NCBI GenBank assembly: GCA_030710605.1
Contig: CP092886.1
Location: forward strand, 56,528,177 to 56,592,176
Direction: 5' to 3'
Origin: Cordylochernes scorpioides
Taxonomy: Eukaryota; Arthropoda; Arachnida; Pseudoscorpiones; Chernetidae
Length of the DNA: 64,000 bases
Positions 11,156 through 23,130 of the stretch are shown piece after piece. Each line of letters starts with the position of its first letter. The first letter of the stretch is position 1. The translations under genes and the position numbers were made by a program. Below the pieces are notes generated by a model. That model searched no databases. It saw only the letters and a program-made list of their open reading frames with translations, and was not told the DNA's origin.

Positions 11156-12794
11156 ACATTTCCATTTCCCTACGCGGGCGTGACCATTTGAAAGCATAAC
11201 TATACGAATAATCGGGGCAATGCCCGAGTGTATAGATAATAACAAACTTAAATTTATAAATTAATGCCATCTATCGATAGAATTTGTAACAATTAAATTT
11301 ACTGGCAATGTGTTTCTTTTTTATAATATCAAATATTATCTCTACAGACCTTCTTTATTATTTCAAGATTACGTTTCAAAAAGCTAATTCAATCGTGTGG
11401 GTGCTATATATTAACATGTAATTATAATTATTATTGGAAATAGGTGTTTTTGTCCCATATAAGCACCCGAATGGACTGAATTTTACTTTTATGCACAAGG
11501 CCAAACTAAACTTTTGTGATATTGTAACAAAGTATTTATTATTTTATTAACAGAGTATAATTTTTTATGTTCATATTTTGCTACTCCGTAAACTTCTCTC
11601 ATTGCTTATCTTTTGTTTATCATTCATAGTTTGTTCTTGCCTTAAATAAATTTCTGTATCCCGAAGTTTGTCTTTCCTCATTTTCCACGTGGCAATATAT
11701 AATGGTAAATAGCCATCTTACTTGTTTATTTAAACACCTATCCTAAATTTTAAAGTGTTCTATTATATTTTGTCCTCGTTTCATTATTGCGAAAATGCTT
11801 TATTCGCTTCAAGTATTCTTTAAGAGTGTGGATTGTCAAAAAATATGCCAGTGCATTTCTGGTGGAATTTTGAAGGTATGATCCGCTATGAGTGCATTAA
11901 AAAAAACGAGCCATCAAAGCATATTAGCAGCTGGAGCGGTTTATACTATTTTGAAGCAGAAGTACTTGGCTTTGGTAAATAAAAATTTTCAAATAAATTT
12001 AAAATATCAGAGATTATTTTTAATAAATGGAGGGGCACATCAAACATGATGTAACAATATATCAATTCAAAAAACTCCTATTCTACGGAAGAATCTAGAA
12101 CGTCAGCAAGCGAAGTTTAACCTTGAAAATGGTGTTTTTATAATTATCAGTAATTTTCAAAATATCTTTCGCTGTATATAGGTCTTTTTAAATAGCATTT
12201 TCATATTAGAATATTTTGCATATAAATAATTTTCCTCCACTTTTAATTTCTTTAGAATAGCTTGTGTAGGGTTAAAGTGGCTCAATAAAACTGTTGTTTT
12301 TTGCCCCGAGATCGTCGCCAGTCTGACCAGAAAGCGTTTCTTAGCTAATAATTAATGTAGAGAAACTATTCTAATCCCTCACACCCCAAGCTTCTGCTTG
12401 TAGCACGGTGTATTACTACCTCATTCATTATTGACCACAATTTGTTTTAACAGAACCACTTCATTTCTTATATATCTGACCCTAGAGTTGTCAAGAAGGG
12501 CCTGACTCATCCGTGGTTTAACTCCAAGATGTTTTATAGTGCCATCTATGACACCTATATACAACAATTAATGATGCATTAGATAGTGGATGGCCTCACC
12601 ACTTAGTGATTTAAATGCAACGATGGTATAGTCACATGGAAAATGAGGGAATAAAAAGACGTCGGGAAGACAATTTAGTTGGATCAAAGCAATCACACCG
12701 TATTCATTAAAAAATAACTGAGAGGCGTAACACAAGATAACTATTCTGATCAATAAAAAATATTGTTATTAATTAGAGGATAAGATATAAAATA
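11156..12794. other. AT-rich stretch with Helitron-related remnants
   Basis: No gene is recognised. Near 11200-11235 a worn ATCGGGGCAATGCCCGAGTG word resembles the 3' hairpin of the Helitrons at 26556 and 46249. Near 11640-11700 about 50 bases resemble the body of the short Helitrons at 40557-41046 and 59000-59495. Confidence 0.45.
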
Positions 12795-14037
12795 TTCTGC
12801 TAAAGTGAAGTGAATCCATGGTGATGTGGGCCACCGTGTAATCTGACAATAAATTATATGTTAAAAAGTGAAGTGAATCCATGGTGATGGGCCACCGTGT
12901 AATCTGACAATAAATTATATGTTAAAGTGAAGTGAATCCATGGTGATGGGCCACCGTGTAATCTGACAATAAATTATATGTTAAAAAGTGAAGTGAATCC
13001 ATGGTGATGGGCCACCGTGTAATCTGATAATAAATTATATGTTAAAGTGAAGTGAATCCATGGTGATGGGCCACCGTGTAATCTGACAATAAATTATATG
13101 TTAAAAAGTGAAGTGAATCCATGGTGATGGGCCACCGTGTAATCTGACAATAAATTATATGTTAAAGTGAAGTGAATCCATGGTGATGGGCCACCGTGTA
13201 ATCTGACAATAAATAATATGTTAAAGTGAAGTGAATCCATGGTGATGGGCCACCGTGTAATCTGAGAATAAATAATATGTTACAGTGAAGTGAGACCATG
13301 GTGATTGGTCATCGTGTAATATGAGAATAAACAATATGTTACAGTGAAGTGTCACCAATGGTGATGTGGCCCACCGTGTAATATGAGAATAAATAAAATG
13401 TGACAGTGAAGTGAAGCCATGGTGATGGGCCATCGTGTAATCTGAGAATAAATAATATGTTACAGTGAAGTAAACCATGGTGATGGGCCATCGTGTAATC
13501 AGAGAATAAATAATATGTTACAGTGAAGTGAACCCATGGTGATGGGCCATCGTGTAATATGAGAATAAACAATATGTTACAGTGAAGTGAACCCATGGTG
13601 ATGTGGACCACCGTGTAATATGAGAATAAATAATATGTGACAGTGAAGTGAAGCCATGGTGATGGGCCATCGTGTAATATGAGAATAAACAATATGTTAC
13701 AGTGAAGTGAACACATGGTGATGTGGACCACCGTGTAATATGAGAATAAATAATATGTGACAGTGAAGTGAAGCCATGGTGATCGGCCACCGTGTGTAAT
13801 CAGAGAATAAATAATATGTTACAGTGAAGTGAACCCATGGTGATGGGCCCACTGTGTAATATGAGAATAAATAATATGTTATAGTGAAGAGAATCTATAG
13901 TGATGGGCCACCATGTGCAACATGAGAACAAATAATATGTTACAGTGAAGCGAACCCATGGTGATGGGCCCACTGTGTAATATGAGAATAAATTATATGT
14001 TATAGTGAAGAGAACCCATGGTGATGGGCCACCGTGG
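12795..14037. repeat. Minisatellite, about 20 units of roughly 60 bp
   Basis: Tandem units share GTGAAGTGAA, TCCATGGTGATGGGCCACCG, TGTAATCTGA and AATAAATTATATGTTA. The first eight or so units are nearly identical and alternate between two lengths differing by two bases (TTAAAGTG or TTAAAAAGTG). Later units are more diverged (GAGAATAAATAATATG, TGTTACAGTG). Each unit has a short internal inverted repeat around GGTGATGGGCCACC. Reading frames stay open on the minus strand across many units because the period is often a multiple of three. I do not read this as a gene. Confidence 0.95.
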
Positions 14038-14821
14038 TTAGACCCCGAGCCTAGCTCAGAGAACAAAGGCCACACAGATTAAACACCTTTATTGAAGCAT
14101 TGCGTGCCTGGTGTTAATTCGCCTCGTGTGATAAATACAGCATTATTACTTGAAGACCATTAGATGTTTTCTATGCCTATTTTATACCTCTGTAGCGCGA
14201 ACACGTGTTACAAGACCTGTGAATTGGTGAAATTGTAAATTATGCAGTATTATTTTACACGTAATTTTTCTTTCCCATGCTCAACCTAAACGGAGTATAC
14301 AAGGGCATGTTTGGTTTCGCGCGTTTAGCTTCCATCTGAAAATCAGCGGTTAAAAAAACTATGCTACAAAGTAGTAATCAAATTATATATATATAATTTC
14401 ATATATATATGAGGTTTGTGCGAAGTTTTTAAAAATAAAGCTTATCTGTATCTATATATGAAGATATTTTAACCCTCTTTGATTAGAGATTATATCTTTA
14501 TGCCATTATAATATTGCCTTCAAAATATGCTGTGAGTGTCCATTGTTTCAAATCTTTTATATTTTTCACCCCAAGTCATAGCGATTATCAGAAAACGGCC
14601 AGATCATCAGATTGCAGCTTGGACTGACCTCATTGGAAACAATGAAATGACAAACAAATTCGACCCAGGCCGTTGTGTATGCACACTTTGAGAGACACAA
14701 TGCCTACACGAAATATAGATTTTTTTTCACTTCTACAAGTAAGAGGATTTTGTAATTTCGATATTTTTGATTGTGCATTTTAAAAAATGATATATATATT
14801 TATATAAATATAGATATGGCA
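14038..14821. other. AT-rich stretch after the minisatellite
   Basis: No gene is recognised. TA-rich simple repeats lie at about 14385-14415. Confidence 0.4.
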
Positions 14822-15030
14822 AAATGGCAAGAGGGGCGACAAAGAGATCTAGACAAGGGAGCATGGCTGGTAGTCACCGCGACCAGGTCGCCGCCCACCA
14901 GTGCGGTAGCCCCACCGAGGGGCCGGTCTTTGTTCCCCCGCTGGACAAAGTCACCCCCCAAACACGTCTTTGTCCACCGTCAACCCAAGTTTTATCCGCC
15001 ACAGCTCATTTTGTTGCTGGGTGAAATATC
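14822..15030 (+). other. GC-rich patch with an open frame of unknown origin
   Basis: This 200-bp stretch is much GC-richer than its surroundings and has two overlapping open plus-strand frames (14771-15064 and 14824-15024). One is rich in Pro, Thr, Gln and Arg. The composition and proline-rich character recall the N-terminus of a retroelement gag, but no domain is recognisable. It ends at the hAT insertion site. Function unknown. Confidence 0.3.
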
Positions 15031-15066
15031 GGGACAAAAATCACTTAGTATTCCAATGGTCTAAAG

Positions 15067-17333
15067 CAGGGGTCTCCAAACTTTCCAGCCTTAGGGCCAT
15101 ACTGATTACTCCAGTAAGTTCCGAGGGCCAAGATGGCAACACTGCATATTATTAATTTTCCTGTATTAATTGTTATGTTTATTTGTTATTAAATGTTATT
15201 ATTAATTGTTGCTTTTGTGTGTGATTTAGCAGAATGGAAAAGAAGCGAAAAATTGATAGTGAATGCAGAAAATTCAAAGATCAGTGGAACATTCAGTATT
15301 TCGTAATTGAGTCCAGTAACAAGGCGCTATGTTTGATTTGCAATGAAAGCATAGCCGTTCTCAAAGAATATAACATGAAACGTCATTATGAAACAAAACA
15401 TTCTCAAAATTACTCAAAATATACAGGAATTGTGCGGACAGAAAAATTCGAAGCTTTGAAGCGCGGATTGAAATCGCAGCAATCTTTATTTACAAAAGTC
15501 AAAACTGAACAAGAGGCGGCAACTCGTGCCAGCTTTCGTGTGGCTCTTGAAATTGCAAAACGTGGAAAACCATTCACCGATGGAGAAATGATCAAGGAAT
15601 GCATAATTGCAGTAGTCGAAGAAATGTGCCCTGAAAAGAAAAATTTATTAAAAACTGTCAGTATGTCAGCAGACACTGTGGCTCGAAGGGTAGAAAACAT
15701 CGCTGAAAATATATCCTCTCAACTGTTCGACAAAAATGGACATGTTGAGTGGTTTTCTTTGGCCTTGGATGAGTCAACGGATGTGTCAGATACTGCTCAG
15801 GTGTTGATTTATTTCAGAGGAGTAGATAAAAGCTATGAAGTGCACGAAGAACTTCTTGATATGTATAGTATTCATGGCACAACTACTGGTACCGATATTT
15901 TTAAAGGAGTTGAAATGGCCATTAATAAAAAGAACCTTCGATGGAAAAACTTGAAATGTATTACAACTGATGGAGGCAAAAACATGAGTGGGAAAGATAA
16001 AGGAGTGGTCGCTCTTGTGTCAAAGGCTGTAGAAAATGACGGCGGCTCAAAACCATTAGTCTTACATTGTATCATTCATCAACAGTCTTTGTGCGGAAAA
16101 TGTTTGGATATGAATGACGTTCTGAAACCAGTCATATCAACTGTTAATTTCATCAGATCTTTTGGGCTGAATCACCGACAATTCCGACAATTTATTGCAG
16201 AGATTGGAGAAACAGACTTACCTTATCATACTGCCGTACGCTGGCTTAGTTGTGGGAAAGTCCTTCAGCGCTTTTTTGAACTTCGAGCAGTGATCGAAAT
16301 TTTTTTGAATGAAAAGCACCGCCCTCTTACTGAATTACAAAACAACGCATGGCTATGGAAGTTAGCATTCTATGTTGATTTGACAAAACATGTGAACGAA
16401 CTGAATTTGAGATTGCAAGGAGAAAACCAGCATCTTCCTGATTTATACACTAATATCAAGTCATTCCGGATGAAATTGATACTGTTTCAATCACAACTAC
16501 GAAGTAAATGTTTTTCACATTTTAAAACGTGTGAAATATTCAGCCACACTACTGAGACTGAGTTTCCTATCGATTTTGCAATCGAAACTTTGAGTGCTTT
16601 GAAGATAAATTTTGATACTCGTTTCTCGGACTTTGATGCCATTGCGAATCAAATTAAGATTTTTCAGAATCCTTTTGATGCTGACATTGAAACCCTAGCC
16701 CCGGAACTTCAAATGGAAATGATTGATCTTCAGTGCAGTGATATAATTAAGAACAAATATGAAAACTCATCTTTGTTGGAATTTTATAAGAGTCTTCCAC
16801 TGACACAATTTGATAATTTGCATAAATTTGCTCGTGGGCTGTTTTCCGTTTTTGGTACTACTTATTTGTGTGAGAAAACCTTCTCCAAAATGAAGTACAC
16901 AAAAAATGTATACAGATCTAAATTAACTGACGAGCATCTTAAATCTCTTTTAATAATTGGTACAAGTAAAATTAGTCCACAACTACAAACTATTGTCGGT
17001 GGAAAATCTCAATTACACTCCATCTCATTAGCATTTCATATGTCATGTTATAAGGTATGTGTTGTTCATTACTTACAATGTATAAAATGTAAGTTGGATT
17101 CATTTCAATAATTTGTTAGTTATTATATGCTGAAGTTAAATTTACTGCATAAATTATACATGTCTTTACTCATTACCATTCTGTGTTTCTTTATCCAACT
17201 TATCACAAACATTTTATTTGCTATAAAAAAATATTTGTTCTCTAAAAGGAGTTTTCAAGTATGTATCCGCGGGCCGGACAAAATCTGTCTGCGGGCCGGA
17301 TGTGGCCCTCGGGCCGTAGTTTGGAGACCCCTG
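15067..17333 (+). mobile_element. hAT DNA transposon, apparently complete
   Basis: The ends are perfect 16-bp terminal inverted repeats (CAGGGGTCTCCAAACT at 15067 and its complement ending at 17333). The element is flanked by an exact 8-bp target duplication, GTCTAAAG (15059-15066 and 17334-17341), the hallmark of hAT insertion. At 2267 bp it holds one uninterrupted transposase gene. GGGCC-rich subterminal repeats (15090-15130 and 17270-17320) are probable transposase binding sites. Structure and intact ORF suggest recent activity. Confidence 0.97.
15234..17111 (+). CDS. hAT transposase (ZBED/GTF2IRD2-like)
   Basis: A 625-residue protein that would excise and reinsert the surrounding element. 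The N-terminus has a BED-type zinc finger (C33-X2-C36, H51-X4-H56). The catalytic RNase H-like core shows a first Asp in LALDESTDVS (D179), a second in CITTDGGKNMSG (D246), and the C-terminal Glu in CEKTFSKMKY (E547). This is followed by the hAT dimerisation region (NVYRSKLTDEHLKSLLIIGT). Similar proteins include the vertebrate GTF2IRD2 and ZBED5-like families. The ATG at 15234 is about 165 bp inside the left TIR and is the first in frame. There is no stop or frameshift, so the copy may be functional. Confidence 0.95.
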   Translation: MEKKRKIDSECRKFKDQWNIQYFVIESSNKALCLICNESIAVLKEYNMKRHYETKHSQNYSKYTGIVRTEKFEALKRGLKSQQSLFTKVKTEQEAATRASFRVALEIAKRGKPFTDGEMIKECIIAVVEEMCPEKKNLLKTVSMSADTVARRVENIAENISSQLFDKNGHVEWFSLALDESTDVSDTAQVLIYFRGVDKSYEVHEELLDMYSIHGTTTGTDIFKGVEMAINKKNLRWKNLKCITTDGGKNMSGKDKGVVALVSKAVENDGGSKPLVLHCIIHQQSLCGKCLDMNDVLKPVISTVNFIRSFGLNHRQFRQFIAEIGETDLPYHTAVRWLSCGKVLQRFFELRAVIEIFLNEKHRPLTELQNNAWLWKLAFYVDLTKHVNELNLRLQGENQHLPDLYTNIKSFRMKLILFQSQLRSKCFSHFKTCEIFSHTTETEFPIDFAIETLSALKINFDTRFSDFDAIANQIKIFQNPFDADIETLAPELQMEMIDLQCSDIIKNKYENSSLLEFYKSLPLTQFDNLHKFARGLFSVFGTTYLCEKTFSKMKYTKNVYRSKLTDEHLKSLLIIGTSKISPQLQTIVGGKSQLHSISLAFHMSCYKVCVVHYLQCIKCKLDSFQ

Positions 17334-17341
17334 GTCTAAAG

Positions 17342-18176
17342 TATCTCTATTCGGTCCTCAATATGGACACCTAAATCTATGAATACATGTACTAGAAGAT
17401 ACTTCACCAATAAAGAAGAGCTCTTCGTCATGTGCACACAATCAGGGTTTTTTATTGTTTTCCTTTAATTCTCGAAAGTCAGGATTTTGAAGGATAGATG
17501 GAAATGATTGGAAATTTTCACTCTTTAGACTTCGCCTCAAAACCCAAGCCTGCAGCTGCGGTGACCGTTGAAGAATGGCAAAGTCCTCCTGACGTCAAAT
17601 CTGATACGGCTGTGGATGCCAGGAAACATCACAGCCGAGGGTGAGTGAGGTAATAAAGAGATATTAATTCTAATTTCTACAAGAAATGTATAATTTTTAC
17701 ACTCGTTATAAATAAATAATTGGAAGTACTCGATGATCATAGTGTCACGTAGATTTTGAAAAAAAAAAAAGACTAAAAAATAAGTAATTTTAATTCAAAC
17801 CAATCAAACATAATAGAAATATAAAGGTAGCCCAGGTTCCTGGAGCGTATACATAGATTGCCAACTACCCGGTCAAACATATTAGCATAAAAGAGCATAT
17901 ACAGAATATAATAAAATATTAACATTCTATAAATAAAATAAAGAAAACTCTGTTACTTGTTCTTTCTATATAGGAACTGTGACTCACGGTTTGCAAACTT
18001 TGTTGCTCCAGACATTTTTCGAAGAAACCTTCGAACCTTAATAGTTAGTAGCCTTTCTTTCTCTATCGGTAAAGTGGATGCCACAGCACCCATGGCCTTA
18101 AGGTCTTCCCAGTGACCTTCAGCTTGTCTTCCCTATCCTACCCAACATCTCAATCAAAATGTCACGCAGAAAAAAT
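17342..18176. other. AT-rich stretch with dispersed repeat pieces
   Basis: No gene is recognised. About 50 bases at 17821-17875 (with GGTTCCTGGAGCGTAT) are the reverse complement of 25880-25930. The part 17975-18176 (ACTCAC..TTTGC, CTTCCCTA..ACCCA) is similar in direct orientation to 25985-26310. Thus the same flanking repeats accompany the gag-only copies at 18.2 and 25.2 kb. Confidence 0.55.
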
Positions 18177-18905
18177 TGAAAAGACAAGAGCTCTGCCCTG
18201 GGCAACAAGCTCCAAGGCCTGAAAGTCCGGGAACTGAGCCAATTCCTCCAAAGAATCTGCCTCTTCAACGTGGAGGCGGAAACCGCGGATGAGGACATTG
18301 TCAAGGACTTCCTTTCCACCGATGCCCTCAGCCAACTTCCTGGAGACAAGTGTGTCCGCGTGGCACACAGATCTCCGACCAGAAATGACACCTGCACGGC
18401 CTTCATAGAGCTGGAATTGGCTTCCTACCAGGCCATTGGAAGACGCGGGCAGGATCATTATAGACCAAGTGATCCTGAACTACGAGGAGTCTGTCCGCGT
18501 CTGCTACCGCTGCTGTGGCTACGGCCACAACGCCGATTGGTGCACCAAGGCTACGGTCACCTGCTTCCACCAAGGCCGAAGCTGTCCAACTCTCGCCTAC
18601 TCGCGCACGGCCAAGTGCGCCAACTGGTCAGCCAAGGGCCTCTCTGCCGACCACGAGGCAAGATCAATGTCTTTTCCAACTGCCAGAGCTAGAGCTGCAA
18701 AGTTGTAGTCCTCCCGCCTTCTTCCTGCCTCCTGACCTCCGCGGACCCAATCCGGCCTAACCTGCCTCTTTTCTAACGGAGATCCTGTCACTAGCCTCCC
18801 CAGCCTGGTCATAATGGTTTATATATATTCCGCTTTACGCGGCCATTGGGGCTTAAAAATCATTTTATTTTGGTTAGCAGCCCCGTAAATAAAGATATTT
18901 CCGTT
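18177..18905 (+). mobile_element. ORF1-only LINE derivative, 5'-truncated copy
   Basis: This is homologous to the C-terminal half of the gag-only element at 24400-25866, including the first zinc knuckle (CYRCCGYGHNADWC), followed by a pyrimidine-rich 3' UTR and the same 3' end. That end is CCGCTTTACGCGG, then GGGGCT...AGCAGCCCC, then AATAAAGAT. The second knuckle is damaged: about 17 bases present in the 25.5-kb copy are missing near 18570. Frames change repeatedly. No ORF2 follows. The shared 3' end marks it as a mobilised family and not a random fragment. Confidence 0.75.
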
Positions 18906-19384
18906 CCTGATGGCCGGCTCAAATATTTTTGTAAATAAGCCTTTCATTTTTTTTTATTCTTACGCCTTAAGCCAGGCAGTACTTTTATCATTTTTTTTGT
19001 TTATATATTTCTTTAGCTCAATTAAAGCAATTACTGATCAAAACTATTTTTATTATTATACTTTCAAGATTTTTTGCCACGACTGCATTACCAATACCAT
19101 TTAGAACTAAAAAGAGCCAGCAAATAATTCCATAACATAATCCTCAAGATAATCAAAATCAGCATAAAATCTTATTTTCTAATATATATGGGGGAAATAA
19201 ATATATTCAATCTAAAATAAGCACCGTGAAAATAAATTATAAAAGAGGATAGCTCAAATTTCAAACATATAGTTACTAATGTTTTCTCTGAATCATTTAA
19301 AATGCAAAGATATATTGGATATATTTTTGAAGAGCTATGTAAAATATTCTCTATCCACAGATATATAAGGCGATAACGTGCTAT
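18906..19384. other. AT-rich stretch without recognised feature
   Basis: Nothing recognisable apart from AT-rich simple sequence. Confidence 0.4.
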
Positions 19385-19910
19385 CTATATAACCTGAAGA
19401 CCTTCAGAGCCCTGGGTGTGCGCGGGAGGATCGTGGTGGATGAAGTTATCCTCAACTTCGAGGAGTCCATCCGCTCCCGCGTCTGCTTCCGCTGCTGTGA
19501 CTTCGGCCACAACTCCGCACAGTGCTCCTGGGCTCCCAAGTGCTTCCACTGCGGAGAAGAAGGTCACGAGGGCCGTGCCTGTCCCTCCCTAGCCAACCAG
19601 CGCACCACCAAATGCGCCAACTGCTGTGCCAAGGGCCTTCCAGACAAACATGAGGCGAGAGTCTCAAGCTGCCCCATCCTGAAGTCTAGGGCCCTCAAAT
19701 TCTAGGCTTCCTGGACCTCCTGCCTCCACCTTCACTGTCCTCTCCTACTGGATTTCTTCCCCAGCCAAGACTCCTGCCTCTCCCTGCTCCCAGGCGCTGT
19801 TCCCTGCCAACTCTACGTTTCCTCCACCCCTGCGAGACATCTTTGCTGCCAGATCCTAGGATCCCTTGCCACTGGAAGTCGCGTTCTGCCATGGGGGTTA
19901 GAAGACCATG
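19385..19910 (+). pseudogene. ORF1 (zinc-knuckle gag) fragment of an R1/LOA-type LINE family
   Basis: An open frame at about 19385-19705 encodes a gag C-terminus with three zinc knuckles: CFRCCDFGHNSAQC, CFHCGEEGHEGRAC and CANCCAKGLPDKHEA. It ends in a lysine-phenylalanine tail like the 25.6-kb copy. It is preceded by GVRGRIVVDEVILNFEESI, matching that copy closely. A pyrimidine-rich, CCTCC-repeating segment follows to about 19860 in place of any ORF2. It lacks the N-terminal half, so it is a 5'-truncated third copy, more diverged than the other two. The knuckles themselves are intact. Confidence 0.8.
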
Positions 19911-19960
19911 CTCTAAATAGCCAATTAACCCGGAATAGAAAGTGGTGCCATCTATATATA

Positions 19961-20104
19961 AGAAATGGAAGCATCATAAAGCACGAATGTTTCTTTTTTT
20001 AAACACAAAACAAACTCGTCTACTGTCCTTACTGAGATGCAAAAGACGAGTTTGTTTTGTGTTTTAAAAAAGAAATATTCGTGCTTTATTATTTTCCATT
20101 TCTT
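19961..20104. repeat. Long hairpin (foldback MITE), 60-bp arms
   Basis: Arms 19961-20020 and 20045-20104 are nearly perfect complements (AGAAATGGAA.., AAAGCACGAAT.., AACACAAAACAAACTCGTC). The loop is only 24 bases. The loop word CTACTGTCCTTACTG resembles the arm of the hairpin at 3291 (CTACTGCCCTTACTG). No ORF. Flanks are TA-rich, compatible with a MITE with TA target preference. Confidence 0.85.
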
Positions 20105-21454
20105 ACAGATATATATATAACGGATCACAATATTCATTTAGATATGTATTAAATTAAATGGATATATATTTCGGTTTAAAAATTGTGATATTTTTGGCAA
20201 TATCTACGTTTAGTTACAATGGCATCACACACACACAACTGTCGAAATTCAATACTTATTTCATTAACTCTGATTACCAAAATGTGTGTGTGTTTTTTTA
20301 AAATACCAACTCCTTGGCGATCTTCAAGAGTTTGTTGAGTTTTCAGGATTGTTTAGAAAATTTAGCATAATGCCCGAACTCTGTAAGTAAAAACACATTG
20401 AAGAAAATCTCTAAATTGTTATAGTTTTTCAGTTTAAAATACCTTTATTGGTGCTGCTCAAAAAGAGTCACCCAGTTCATCATATCGTCAATAATGTGGG
20501 AAGGGGGTTATATGCAGTGGTTCATTCAGAATTATATATTATTGTATCAATGTCTATTTTCACGGAATCTTGTTCTTGGAAAGGTTTTTTCTGGCTTGTT
20601 TGATATTTTTCAAAGTGCATTTCTCTTTCCACTTTTCATCGTTCTCGCTTAGTTAATATTTTTTCCTTAATTCACATTTGTAGTTGGTAGTTTTTTTTTT
20701 CTGTACGGGGTGGGGTTTTCGAATTTTTCATAAAAGTTAAACGATTATTTTTTTTTAATACGTAATCGCTGCAATTTTCGATCTTGAGATCATTTCTTAG
20801 CATTGCATTTCTGACAAACCATGGCGCGCCTATATCTTTCTAATGATGCCTTTTTGAATGTTCCTAACTTTTTTAGGTTGGTTTAGATGCTGTGATGAAA
20901 TTTAGGTGACCATAGATAAGAATAGGTCTCAATATTGATGGGTAAATTGTTCTTTCTTTTTTTTTTAATTTGTAATTTAGAGATAGTTTTCTCTTTCGTC
21001 CTCTATATAAGTAGGGATAATTTGTGTTGTGCAGTTTTCGTCATATTTGTTCTGTTTTCGATATGTTTTTGGAAGGTTTGATGTTTTGATCCTGGGTTTC
21101 CCTAAGTACAAAATGACCCTTCCATTTAATAGCGGCATCTAAAAACATCAGAGAAGAGAGCGATAGATATTGATATTGAAAGAGAGATAAAAAGACTTGA
21201 TTTGAAAACATTTTATTGACCCGCAAGTCAATGGAAGGAATAAAAAAACTATTATAAGTTACGGTGCCAGCTGGGAACTTGGTAAAGAGTAAAATTAAAA
21301 TAATAATATAGATAGTAAAAATGTATACATACTTTAATTGGCTCATCTTGTCATTACAAAGTCAAAGTGCACAATCTGTACTTATCAGGAAATTTACAAT
21401 GATGATGATTATAGCAATAAAAAAAATTAGAATAACCTATATACAGTCAATATA
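20105..21454. other. AT-rich stretch without recognised gene
   Basis: No gene is recognised. A short (CA)n run is at about 20229. T-rich runs are common. The stretch is otherwise unassigned. Confidence 0.4.
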
Positions 21455-23130
21455 TACATAGTGCCTCTGCCACCGCTGCAGAGCTTAATAGAAGATCGCC
21501 AGCGGGTCTTCAGCGACATCACGCAATTCGCGATCTACAAAGAAAACGTAGATCGCATGCTTTGCCGCCGAGGAGATGGTGATGGCGTGGTCCTCGAGGC
21601 CCACCGAGAAAATCTACGACTCAAGGCTCGGTGGCTGCCCGATAATGGGGAACGTTTCTCGGATGAAAGAGCGGACGGCGGTCGACGAAAGGCACCCAGC
21701 GCCCAAGAAACCATAAGATGGGAACGGCGGCCAGGCGGGGGCGCTCCAATATGCGACTCGCAGTGCGTGTGCTAATGCACAAAAACATCGTGGCCGTCCC
21801 GCACAGCACCTCGGCTTCCTCCAAGATCCTCTGCTTATACACGTTCATGCGTTTTCCGCTACCAGACGCTGACAGAATGGACCATGCGCGGCTGCATCGT
21901 CGTGCACACTTCGCGTAGGTCTAGTAATGAGTGACGGAGCAGGGCCCGCCAGGTCGTAGACACGCACTCCTCTTCCCTTTGAGGGAGCCCGAAGCGATGG
22001 TGTCGCCAGGAGTCTACAGGAACCAACAAGGGGCAGGTTCAGAGTAAGGTGTGAGTGAGCACCACACGGGAGTCAGGCCCAGGGTGGAGGAGGCCTGGTC
22101 CCACAGCTCCAGCAGACGACGAAGATATGGGAGATATCCAGACTCCAGGGCCATCGAAATCCCCAATACGTGCTCCGATCCACCGTGCGGAGGCTAGGAG
22201 GTCGGGTGGCCGAAGGAACCTGCATTCTCCGATGATGGCGAGGTTCCTCAGCTGGTGTGTTAGGACTGTCCGGTTCTCTGAGAGAGAAGTCAGAAATTGT
22301 TTCCCATATCTACAGGAGTCTGCGACTTCGAGGTGGAAGGAATGTCCCGGATGGAAGGCGGGTTAATCAGGCCCCACTATCAGTGAGCCAAGAGTAGGCG
22401 TTGAGACTTCCACGAAGCGCAGCTTGGACACCTTCCATACACGCCAGTCTCAGCTGCGTGCCGACGTTGAGGAGGCCAAAGCCACCCACGGAGACAGGAC
22501 GCGCTAGGACACCACCTGGCAGCCAGGCCGTGCGCTCAGGTTCCCAGACGAAACGCACCAGTCAGGTTTGGAGCTTAGAGATAGTGGAGTCGGTAGGCAG
22601 ATGTATCCCGGAGGACGGTATATCACTGAGAAGAACACTAAAGATTTTGCAGCTCTCTCCCGCCCAACGCGAGTGAGAGGCTGCGGACGAAGGGGGATCA
22701 TCTTGCAGATGCCGTCTCCATTAGCTCCACAAGATGGTTTTCCTGGACTCATGTTCCTTGTCCTGCAGTCACTAGACAGCCCAGCACTTTCACTGGCGCT
22801 GTAGATCAGAAAATTTCCAAATGGGCATCGACTCAGTTTTTCAAGGCACCATACCAAGTACCTTTGCTCTTGTTGGAGTTCACTTGTACTCCCGATGCAT
22901 GCCGGAATTCGTCGAAGATATTTTTGACGAGTTGGAATTACTCGTCATTCCGGATGAATAGGTTGATGTCGTCGGTATAGGCCAGGACGTTCCCTTGGCC
23001 GAGTATCCGCTCTAGACGACGTCCTGTCGCAAGGTAGAACAGTCCTGTTTGACTCCGTTCAGCAGGTGGAAGGGTCCTGTGTAGTGCTTGTTTACTCTGG
23101 CTGTAGCGTCTGCCGCGGTTTAGAGTACGA
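21455..23130 (-). pseudogene. Tx1/L1-like LINE ORF2 remnant
   Basis: On the minus strand the far end (about 22930-23130) reads as RT with a degenerate catalytic motif (AYTDDINLFIR where AYADD is usual). Continuing downward, 22360-22560 reads as a C-terminal segment with SVGGFGLLNV. The stretch 21621-21848 has RPRLAAVPILWF-type sequence, and 21455-21640 is the C-terminal region after it. Frames and stops interrupt it throughout. The 3' part (21455-21640) is also found at 36240-36440, so the family has more than one copy here. Assignment to the Tx1/L1 group rests on these C-terminal motifs and is moderately sure. Confidence 0.65.

Noticed and set aside
12795-14037. Regularly repeated units as a CRISPR array
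   Set aside because: There are no unique spacers. Units are contiguous and the context is eukaryotic.
13221-14075. Long overlapping open frames on the minus strand with repeated HHGFTSLSH-type peptides
   Set aside because: They follow the minisatellite period. Several frames are open at once and no start context or domain supports a protein.
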